Source: Rickettsiales bacterium
Lineage (GTDB): Bacteria; Pseudomonadota; Alphaproteobacteria; Rickettsiales; Deianiraeaceae
Direction: 5' to 3'
DNA length: 11,672 bases
Assembly: GCA_947485035.1 (NCBI GenBank)
Contig: CANKQN010000017.1
Coordinates: forward strand, 1-11,672
The notes beneath the pieces were generated by a model that did not search any database, had not been told where the DNA came from, and worked only from the letters and a program-made list of their open reading frames with translations. A program made the translations under genes and the position numbers. Numbering within the stretch: position 1 is the first letter of the stretch; the number at the start of each line of letters is the position of its first letter. Shown here piece by piece: positions 1 to 7,150 of the stretch.

Positions 1-12
1 AATAACTTTCCC

Positions 13-41
13 CTTGAATTTTGTTTTTTGAGGCATATGTA
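13..41 (+). promoter_or_regulatory. Candidate heat-shock (RpoH-type) promoter for groESL
   Basis: CTTG at 13-16 is followed after 17 bases by CATATGT at 34-40. From memory, alphaproteobacterial RpoH promoters read CTTG, 17-18 bases, then CYTATNT, so this fits at all but one specified position. It would place the transcript start near 48, leaving a leader of about 18 bases before the groES ATG. A sigma-70 reading (TTGAAT at 14-19, TATAAG at 40-45) has a 20-base spacer and is less convincing. No CIRCE inverted repeat is visible, although only 65 bases of upstream sequence are present. Confidence 0.5.
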
Positions 42-65
42 TAAGAAAATTAATTTTTTAATTAT

Positions 66-359
66 ATGTCAATAAATTTAAAACCATTATACGATCGCAT
101 CATAGTCAAAAGACTAGAAGCCGAATCCAAAACCGCAGGTGGAATTATTATTCCAGATTCTGCAAAAGAAAAACCAATTGAAGGCAAGGTTGTCGCAGTT
201 GGCGAAGGCTCTATTGATTCCAACGGCAAACGCATCGCATTAACCGTTCAAGAAGGCGATGTTGTTCTTTTTGCAAAATGGGGCGGAACTGAAATCAAAG
301 TCGATGGCGTTGAATACCTTATCATGAAAGAATCCGATGTTCTTGCTGTAAAAAAATAA
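66..359 (+). CDS. groES: Co-chaperonin GroES (Hsp10)
   Basis: GroES forms the heptameric lid of the GroEL folding chamber in the cytoplasm. The 97-residue length is standard. The N-terminal strand [10 protein letters not shown], the mobile loop ending in GGIIIPD (about residues 17-32, the part that contacts GroEL) and the C-terminal [11 protein letters not shown] are all clear family signatures. The segment [15 protein letters not shown] is of the type seen in alphaproteobacterial GroES. The ATG is chosen because the family match begins within a few residues of it. No Shine-Dalgarno sequence precedes it: the upstream bases are an A/T run ending ATTATATG. It is first in a likely groES - secreted protein - groEL operon, under a possible heat-shock promoter. 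The next gene begins 3 bases after its stop. Confidence 0.98.
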   Translation: MSINLKPLYDRIIVKRLEAESKTAGGIIIPDSAKEKPIEGKVVAVGEGSIDSNGKRIALTVQEGDVVLFAKWGGTEIKVDGVEYLIMKESDVLAVKK

Positions 360-362
360 CTT

Positions 363-2326
<1,964 letters not shown>

Positions 2327-2330
2327 AACC

Positions 2331-2379
2331 GTTTCAAGCCTTGAAACCCTTACAGGTGGGGAAATTTCCCTGCCTGTAA
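2331..2379 (+). terminator. Tandem hairpins after groEL, likely transcription terminator or 3'-end stabiliser
   Basis: Two inverted repeats follow the groEL stop by 4 bases. The first is GTTTCA (2331-2336) with TGAAAC (2342-2347), with a 5-base loop. The second is long: TTACAGG (2350-2356) pairs with CCTGTAA (2373-2379), continues through two G-T wobble pairs, then GGGA (2359-2362) with TCCC (2367-2370), closing an AATT loop, about 13 pairs in all. Only TT follows before TATAAGATTT, so the U-tract is poor. The structure could therefore act with Rho, or protect the mRNA 3' end, rather than being a classic intrinsic terminator. Confidence 0.65.
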
Positions 2380-2423
2380 TTATAAGATTTACAAAAATCA
2401 AATATCACAGGCAAAAAATCATG

Positions 2424-2450
2424 AAGAGAAATTTTTTCTTTTTTATTTTT
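2424..2450 (+). terminator. Possible weak second terminator, A/T-rich stem with T-rich tail
   Basis: AAGAGAAA (2424-2431) can pair with TTTCTTTT (2435-2442) across a 3-base loop, with one G-T wobble, and the strand continues into TTATTTTT. It would be a backstop for groEL transcription. The same stem read on the minus strand could serve ctaB, where a run of six T follows at a short distance. The stem is almost all A-T, so it is weak. Confidence 0.3.
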
Positions 2451-2457
2451 GTTATAG

Positions 2458-2469
2458 TGTACTAGTACA
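2458..2469. repeat. 12-bp perfect palindrome between convergent groEL and ctaB
   Basis: TGTACTAGTACA reads the same on both strands. It lies 14 bases beyond the ctaB stop codon, in the convergent intergenic space. As an RNA hairpin it would have only 4 pairs, so if it matters it is more likely a DNA-level site. No promoter is evident next to it on either strand. Confidence 0.5.
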
Positions 2470-2483
2470 GTGATACACCAAAC

Positions 2484-3392
2484 TCACACATTAAGCAAAA
2501 AAATTCCACAATTAAGAATTATGCTGACGCAAATGCCGGTCATGGTAATTATTGAACCAAAAAACACTTTTTTCGCCCACGCATTTTGACTTTCGTTTGG
2601 TATTGCAGGCACTGAGCTTAATTGTGGTGACATCCTTGCAAGCTTTGCCCAATATCCGCAGAAAAAAAGTGACGCAACGAGGTGAATTGCTCCAGTTTTG
2701 AAGCTGAAATATGCATTGACAATCAAAAATAGGGTTATGTATGCAATGGAGCTCCACTTAGTCCAAACCAAGCCTTTCATAGAAGGGACAGTTGGAATTT
2801 CTGCATTTTTATAGTCATTATACCGAAAAACCTCAATTGCGAACGAATGTGGCATTTGCCAAAGAACAATGATAAAAAACAGGCACAATGCGTTGATATC
2901 AAGCACACCCGAAACGGCAGTATAACCTATTACCGGGGGAATTGCTCCTGAAATTGAACCAATATGCACACCATAAATTGAATTTCTTTTGGTGATAACG
3001 GTGTAAAGTATTGTATATGCGAAGATTCCAAACAACGCAATACCTCCCGCAAGTTTGTTGACAAAATGCGTCATACCAAAAATGCCGATAATGCATAATA
3101 TTGTGCCAAAAATTAAAGCGTGAATCTGCGACACTTCTTGCATTGGAAGGGCTCTATTTTTAGTTCTGTCCATTTTCTGATCAAGCTCCGCATCAAACCA
3201 ATTGTTCAAAACACAGCCGGAGGCTATCACAATGCAAGACCAAAAGATCGTGCTTACACATAAAATTACACTATTTGTATTTGGAAAGTATTTTAATCCC
3301 ACAAAAAAACCCGCAAAAACGGGAAGAAGATTTCCAAGTATAATGCCTTTTTTTGTTAAAGAGGCAAGCTTTAACGCATATTGTTTTTTCAT
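2484..3392 (-). CDS. ctaB: Protoheme IX farnesyltransferase (heme O synthase)
   Basis: This integral membrane prenyltransferase of the UbiA superfamily adds a farnesyl group to heme B to make heme O, the precursor of heme A for cytochrome oxidases. The first polyprenyl-diphosphate (Mg-binding) motif is NNWFDAELD at 63-71, followed by MDRTKNRALP. GAIPPVIGY (149-157) and WQMPHSFA (178-185) are family hallmarks, and DYKNAEIPTVP (193-203) is the second conserved acidic region. Several hydrophobic helices fill the rest. The open frame extends upstream to 3509, but that part overlaps ybgC in another frame and lacks family character. The ATG at 3392 gives 302 residues, the usual length, and has GGAG 11 bases upstream, the only Shine-Dalgarno-like site in the window. 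It is the last gene of the yraN-ybgC-ctaB group, 28 bases after ybgC. No oxidase subunit genes are nearby. Confidence 0.93.
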   Translation of the reverse strand: MKKQYALKLASLTKKGIILGNLLPVFAGFFVGLKYFPNTNSVILCVSTIFWSCIVIASGCVLNNWFDAELDQKMDRTKNRALPMQEVSQIHALIFGTILCIIGIFGMTHFVNKLAGGIALFGIFAYTILYTVITKRNSIYGVHIGSISGAIPPVIGYTAVSGVLDINALCLFFIIVLWQMPHSFAIEVFRYNDYKNAEIPTVPSMKGLVWTKWSSIAYITLFLIVNAYFSFKTGAIHLVASLFFCGYWAKLARMSPQLSSVPAIPNESQNAWAKKVFFGSIITMTGICVSIILNCGIFLLNV

Positions 3393-3420
3393 TTTTTTTA
3401 TAACTCCAATTCGATGAATT

Positions 3421-3828
3421 TTATTTTTGCAACGATTTAATTTTTTCAAGAATATCAACCGGAATTGCCATTGGTTTGAATTTTCCGCTAGAAATTTCAA
3501 CGCAGGCAACCTTCACAAAGGCCTTAACGCACAAGCGTTCTTGCACTTTAACCTCTTGAATAAATTGAACGGCCACCTTGCCAATTTCAATAATTTCAGA
3601 ATAAACGCACGCTTCATCTTCAAGTTTTGCTGAGGAAAAATATTCCACATTGCACCTTTTCACAACGAAAAATACTCCAGATTCACCCAAGTTAACTTGT
3701 GAAATTTCACCCAATGTAAGAAAATCGCTTCGCCCTCTTTCAAGAAACTTAAGATAATTCGCGTAATAAACCACACCGCCAGCATCGGTATCTTCGTAAT
3801 AAACCTTATATTTTTGCATGTGTATCAT
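3421..3828 (-). CDS. ybgC: YbgC-type acyl-CoA thioesterase (hot-dog fold)
   Basis: The 135-residue protein belongs to the 4-hydroxybenzoyl-CoA thioesterase-like YbgC family, cytoplasmic enzymes that hydrolyse acyl-CoA and are often linked to phospholipid metabolism and the Tol-Pal envelope system. The signature YYEDTDAGGVVYYANYLKF lies at residues 10-28. Asp15 is the expected catalytic residue. Many homologues have VYHANY where this one has VYYANY. The start ATG at 3828 overlaps the yraN stop as ATGA, indicating translational coupling; a second in-frame ATG at codon 4 is possible. In many proteobacteria ybgC leads the tolQRAB-pal operon, but here it sits between yraN and ctaB with no tol genes visible. 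Confidence 0.93.
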   Translation of the reverse strand: MIHMQKYKVYYEDTDAGGVVYYANYLKFLERGRSDFLTLGEISQVNLGESGVFFVVKRCNVEYFSSAKLEDEACVYSEIIEIGKVAVQFIQEVKVQERLCVKAFVKVACVEISSGKFKPMAIPVDILEKIKSLQK

Positions 3829-4163
3829 AAAATTTCATGAATAGTGATAATATTATTTACAACAAGAATTATTTGCATCATAGAATCAAATTCTTGATAG
3901 TATGGATATTTTTCTAAGAATTCTTCAAAAACATACCATATCCGTTCAAGTTGCGAGGTTTTTATTACGGATTCTTCGAAATATGTTCGCTTTTTTACCT
4001 CACTAATATAAATTATTCCATCTTTTTGCGACAGTATGTCAATTTCCCCAGTGCGAGTTCTGAAATTACGAACAATCAAGGTATGGCCTGCACTTTTCAA
4101 CGCACGACACGCAATGTCTTCCGCATACTTTCCCAAAGATTCAACCTTTAAAGATGATAACAT
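3825..4163 (-). CDS. yraN: YraN/UPF0102 family protein (predicted nuclease fold)
   Basis: YraN proteins have a PD-(D/E)XK nuclease-like fold. Their cellular role is not firmly known; links to DNA uptake or repair are suggested. Here GKYAEDIACRAL (11-22) is the family N-terminal helix, RNFRTRTGEID lies at 32-42, and SEVKKR at 54-59. Asp42, Glu55 and Lys57 would form the D-E-K active-site set. Starting at the ATG at 4163 gives 112 residues, close to the usual size. The frame stays open upstream to a TTG at 4253, but that extension is only translated inverted-repeat and promoter DNA and is rejected. No Shine-Dalgarno is visible. The gene ends in an ATGA overlap with ybgC and is probably first in the yraN-ybgC-ctaB operon. 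It is divergent from the M23 peptidase gene. Confidence 0.9.
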   Translation of the reverse strand: MLSSLKVESLGKYAEDIACRALKSAGHTLIVRNFRTRTGEIDILSQKDGIIYISEVKKRTYFEESVIKTSQLERIWYVFEEFLEKYPYYQEFDSMMQIILVVNNIITIHEIL

Positions 4164-4165
4164 AA

Positions 4166-4239
4166 ACAAAAATGCTTGACAACTATTTTTTTGATATGTA
4201 TGTTTAAAAACATTAATAAATAAAAACAAGCATTTTTGT
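4166..4239. repeat. 13-bp perfect inverted repeat in the yraN / M23 divergent region
   Basis: ACAAAAATGCTTG at 4166-4178 is exactly complementary to CAAGCATTTTTGT at 4227-4239, separated by 48 bases. A smaller inverted repeat, ATGTTT (4200-4205) with AAACAT (4208-4213), sits inside the spacer. The left arm overlaps the -35 of the plus-strand promoter and the right arm falls in the predicted M23 leader. Because the left arm is upstream of the predicted plus-strand transcript start, the pair would act as DNA for that gene (a dimeric-regulator or looping site). In a yraN transcript starting beyond 4239 it could instead fold as an RNA hairpin close to the start codon. Confidence 0.75.
4176..4204 (+). 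promoter_or_regulatory. Sigma-70-like promoter for the M23 peptidase - rluB operon
   Basis: A perfect -35, TTGACA (4176-4181), is followed by a 17-base spacer and TATGTT (4199-4204, 4 of 6 consensus bases). Transcription would begin near 4211, giving a leader of about 57 bases. On the opposite strand TTGTCA (4182-4177) with TATCAT (4159-4154) also has 17-base spacing, but it would start inside yraN, so it cannot serve the chosen yraN start. Confidence 0.6.
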
Positions 4240-4267
4240 GCAAAATTAAACAAAAAACAAAGAAAGT

Positions 4268-5308
4268 ATGCAAAAATTCTTCACGAAAAACGAAATATTG
4301 CAAATATCCTACGGTTCAAAAGCCGTAAGTGTTTCAAAATATGCAATTTTTGGAATAATTGCCGCAATTTTTGCCGTTTTAATATACGCAACACTTGCAT
4401 TCGCGAACATTGCCCAGTCAACTCACGAACTTGAAAAACTTCGCCAACAGCTCACAATTGAGCGCACAATTAACGCATCGCTTGCCAAGGAAATTCAAAA
4501 ATCCAATGAAGGAATTGAAAAATTGATGCATAACCTCACAGGTACACCAAAAAAGAAATCAACACTCTATTACCAAGAAAACATCGCAAGCCCAATTCAA
4601 CTTTATGGAATTTTAAATAATATACAAAAAAATCTTTTAATAATTGATGCCACCCTCAATGTTAAAATTTCGAAACTTCGGTCTGTAATGAGTATTGCAA
4701 GAACGATTGGCGGAAGGCAAGCTTTCTACGGCTTAAGTAAAATTAACCTTGCATATTCAAGCCACGTAAACGAACAACAGTCCGTTCAAAAGGCTTCGAA
4801 ACATTTCCAAACTCCCACAATTGATATATCGCAAACAATTGAAAACATCACATTAAAATCTACCGGTCTCTCAATGATTAGTCAATCCTTAAAAAATCTT
4901 CCAGTTGAAATGCCCATCAGAGGCGCAAGATTCATGAGCGGCTTTGGTGCAAGATTTCACCCAATTCACCATCGCACAAGAATGCATAATGGTCTTGATT
5001 TCGCCGGTCCAAGTGGTTCGAAGATTAAATCGACGGGAAGTGGTGTGGTTACCAAGGCGGTTTACAGTCCATCTTTTGGAAACTATGTTGTAATTCAGCA
5101 CAAAAATCGTATTCAAACACTCTACGCCCACATGAGTGCAATAAAAGTTCGTCAAGGTCAACGAGTTCAAACCGGACAAGTCATCGGAATTCAAGGAAGC
5201 ACGGGTCATTCAACCGGCGCCCATGTTCATTACGAGGTCATTGTTGGCGGTCAACACTACAACCCAATGAGCTTTATCCAAGCCAAATCTATCTTGCAAA
5301 AAATATAA
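4268..5308 (+). CDS. Membrane-anchored M23 (LytM-type) peptidoglycan peptidase
   Basis: The 346-residue protein has a short cytoplasmic N-terminus, one membrane helix at about 25-47, a charged helical region likely to be coiled coil (about 50-90), a linker, and a C-terminal M23 zinc metallopeptidase domain at about 218-335. The domain would act in the periplasm on peptidoglycan cross-bridges during growth or division. Zinc ligands are visible: His240 and Asp244 in HNGLD, and His321 in HVHYE. His288 (YAH) and His319 complete the active site, so it appears catalytically competent, unlike degenerate LytM regulators such as EnvC or NlpD. The start is the only ATG ahead of the membrane helix and has a weak purine stretch (AAAGAAAG) just upstream. 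It is first in a two-gene operon with rluB, one base apart, behind a TTGACA promoter flanked by an inverted repeat. Confidence 0.92.
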   Translation: MQKFFTKNEILQISYGSKAVSVSKYAIFGIIAAIFAVLIYATLAFANIAQSTHELEKLRQQLTIERTINASLAKEIQKSNEGIEKLMHNLTGTPKKKSTLYYQENIASPIQLYGILNNIQKNLLIIDATLNVKISKLRSVMSIARTIGGRQAFYGLSKINLAYSSHVNEQQSVQKASKHFQTPTIDISQTIENITLKSTGLSMISQSLKNLPVEMPIRGARFMSGFGARFHPIHHRTRMHNGLDFAGPSGSKIKSTGSGVVTKAVYSPSFGNYVVIQHKNRIQTLYAHMSAIKVRQGQRVQTGQVIGIQGSTGHSTGAHVHYEVIVGGQHYNPMSFIQAKSILQKI

Positions 5309-5309
5309 A

Positions 5310-6137
5310 ATGTCCCAAAATACACAAGAATCCAAAGGATTACAAACAAACTCCGAATTTAGACTATCAAAGTACCTATCAATTTTTGCAGAAATATCAC
5401 GCAGAGAGGCTGAAAAAGAGATAATGGGAGGCTCAGTTACTATCAACAACGAGCTCCCAAAAAATGCCGCAGTTCTTGTGGAAAAAGGTGATATCGTTAT
5501 GTTCAAAAACCGTAGAATTATGCCAAGCAACAAAATTCTTGAAAAAGCACAGGAAATTGAATGCGTTGCAATTTACAAGCCAATTGGCGTGATTGTTACA
5601 CGAAGCGACGAAAACAAACGCCCAACAGTCTATTCACTACTGCCAAAGGAAATGCAAAATTTCCACTATATTGGCAGACTCGATTACAACAGCGAAGGCT
5701 TGCTTTTGTTCACAAATAACCCAAAATTCGCGCGTGATATGGAAAATCCAAACAACAAAATTCCACGCGTTTATCATGTGAAAGTGCACGGAGTTCTTGA
5801 CGCAAAAAAGCTCAGTAGAATGCAAAAAGGCGTAATTATTGAAGGAATTAGCTATCGCCCTGAGGAAATCCGCATTCTTCCTCGCACCAAAGAAACTTCA
5901 ACGAACACTTGGCTTGAAATTACACTTACAACGGGGAAAAACAGGGAAATTCGTAACTTATGTGAATTTTTCCATCTGCAGGTTGTTAAATTGGTAAGGT
6001 TTTCTTACGGACATTTCGACATAAAAGATTTCCCGAAAATTGGCGTTCATAAACTTTACGAACGCGATATCAAACGCTTCACGAAATTTTTTGCAAAGTC
6101 CGTAGGAATGAAAGATGCTCCTCAATTTGTGAAATAA
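5310..6137 (+). CDS. rluB: RluB/RsuA-family rRNA pseudouridine synthase
   Basis: Enzymes of this family convert a specific uridine in ribosomal RNA to pseudouridine; RluB modifies 23S rRNA near the peptidyl-transferase centre (U2605 in E. coli). An N-terminal S4 RNA-binding domain (about 17-65, RLSKYLSIFAEISRREAEK) precedes the synthase domain. GRLDYNSEGLLLFTN at 122-136 contains the catalytic Asp125, and the GKNREIRNLCE segment is the conserved C-terminal motif. Length (275 residues) is normal. Assignment to RluB rather than RluE, RluF or RsuA rests on overall resemblance, so the exact target base is uncertain. The ATG is one base after the M23 stop with no Shine-Dalgarno, so translation is probably coupled. 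The last 19 codons overlap the 3' end of the oppositely oriented glycosyltransferase gene. Confidence 0.88.
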   Translation: MSQNTQESKGLQTNSEFRLSKYLSIFAEISRREAEKEIMGGSVTINNELPKNAAVLVEKGDIVMFKNRRIMPSNKILEKAQEIECVAIYKPIGVIVTRSDENKRPTVYSLLPKEMQNFHYIGRLDYNSEGLLLFTNNPKFARDMENPNNKIPRVYHVKVHGVLDAKKLSRMQKGVIIEGISYRPEEIRILPRTKETSTNTWLEITLTTGKNREIRNLCEFFHLQVVKLVRFSYGHFDIKDFPKIGVHKLYERDIKRFTKFFAKSVGMKDAPQFVK

Positions 6138-7149
6138 TGTCGTTTTCGTCCATTTTTGAGTAATTTTCAAGAATACACCTCTTGCAATGTGTTTTCTTAA
6201 TGAAAATTTTCTCTAAAATTAAACATTTTTTACAACAGTGATATTTTTTTCCAAAAATGTTTGCCGTAATTTCATTTTGCCAAGCATACGCTTTCACTAT
6301 CGAACTTTCGGCATTTCTTGCCCACAAAACTCCGCACGGCGTTCCCAAAACATTTGCAATATGTTGACCAGACGAATCATTCGTTATGACATACTCCGCA
6401 CTTGCAATTTCGGTGAAATATCCCCTTAAATCCGTTTTTCCGGCAAGGTTTTCAACCATAACGCCGCCATCAATTGTGCGTATAATTTCATTGGCTTGGT
6501 GTTGATCAACAACACTTTTACTGCCCAAAAGCTTGATTTTAAATCCCATATCCGCAAAATGCGTGATGATTTTTGCAAACTTTCCCGCAGGTAGGGTTTT
6601 GGCAAAATTCGAAGCACCAGCAAGAATTGCGATCGTTTTTTGTTGTTTTTTTGGAATATACCCAATAAAATTATGCAAGAAATTCACGCCAATTTCACGG
6701 CTCAAATTCACGCCAAAATTTTCTTCACATGTGGAAATATGGTGTGAAATTATCTGTTCTTTTGCAATTTCTGAGTAAGACTTCATTCCAAAAATTTTGA
6801 TGTTCCACCCAGAAACTTTAAAAACAGCCAAAATTGGAAGCAATACAATGAAAATTGTTCTTGAACCAAGCAGCGATGTTATGTAAATTTTTTGGTTTTT
6901 TGGTGAATTTTTCACAATTTTGCACAAATTCCAAAAGGATTTATAAGATTTTAGCGAAAAAATACGCGTTGATATCGTTGAAATTTCCTTAATATTGCGA
7001 TTATTTTTAAAAAGCGATTTTGTATGACAATGATTCTTATTCAAAACATAAATTTCAGCATTTGGAATATTGCTGACAATGCGATCCAAAAGAATATTGG
7101 CAAGTATTGCATCACCGACTTGATCCGTGCTAAAAAATATTAACTTCAT
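6079..7149 (-). CDS. Glycosyltransferase family 9 protein, heptosyltransferase-like
   Basis: GT9 enzymes such as WaaC and WaaF transfer heptose from ADP-heptose to the LPS core on the inner face of the cytoplasmic membrane. The N-terminus MKLIFFSTDQVGDAIL matches the family's opening (RTDRIGDVVLS type). LAGASNFAKTLPAGKF (about 176-191) and TNDSSGQHIANVLGTP (256-271) correspond to the donor-binding regions. Near the C-terminus is a cysteine cluster, CCxxC - 12 residues - CxxC (residues 305-325). The ATG at 7149 gives 356 residues; a TTG at 7167 would add six and overlap pepF. The chosen ATG lies one base after the pepF stop. The 3' end overlaps rluB by 59 bases on the opposite strand. Whether the acceptor is LPS core is inferred, since no other LPS genes are in view. 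Confidence 0.85.
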   Translation of the reverse strand: MKLIFFSTDQVGDAILANILLDRIVSNIPNAEIYVLNKNHCHTKSLFKNNRNIKEISTISTRIFSLKSYKSFWNLCKIVKNSPKNQKIYITSLLGSRTIFIVLLPILAVFKVSGWNIKIFGMKSYSEIAKEQIISHHISTCEENFGVNLSREIGVNFLHNFIGYIPKKQQKTIAILAGASNFAKTLPAGKFAKIITHFADMGFKIKLLGSKSVVDQHQANEIIRTIDGGVMVENLAGKTDLRGYFTEIASAEYVITNDSSGQHIANVLGTPCGVLWARNAESSIVKAYAWQNEITANIFGKKYHCCKKCLILEKIFIKKTHCKRCILENYSKMDENDIISQIEEHLSFLRTLQKIS

Positions 7150-7150
7150 A

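Noticed and set aside
1-65. CIRCE (HrcA) operator upstream of groES
   Set aside because: No TTAGCACTC / GAGTGCTAA repeat or near match is present in the visible upstream sequence.
3393-3509. N-terminal extension of ctaB into the ybgC coding region
   Set aside because: The extra 39 residues are the complement frame of a confident gene and lack family similarity. The ATG at 3392 gives the normal length and has a GGAG upstream.
4164-4253. Upstream TTG start extending yraN by 30 residues
   Set aside because: The added segment is translated promoter and inverted-repeat DNA, and homologues begin close to the ATG at 4163. An internal TTG at codon 10, with AAAGG eight bases before it, was also considered; it is less likely than the ATG.
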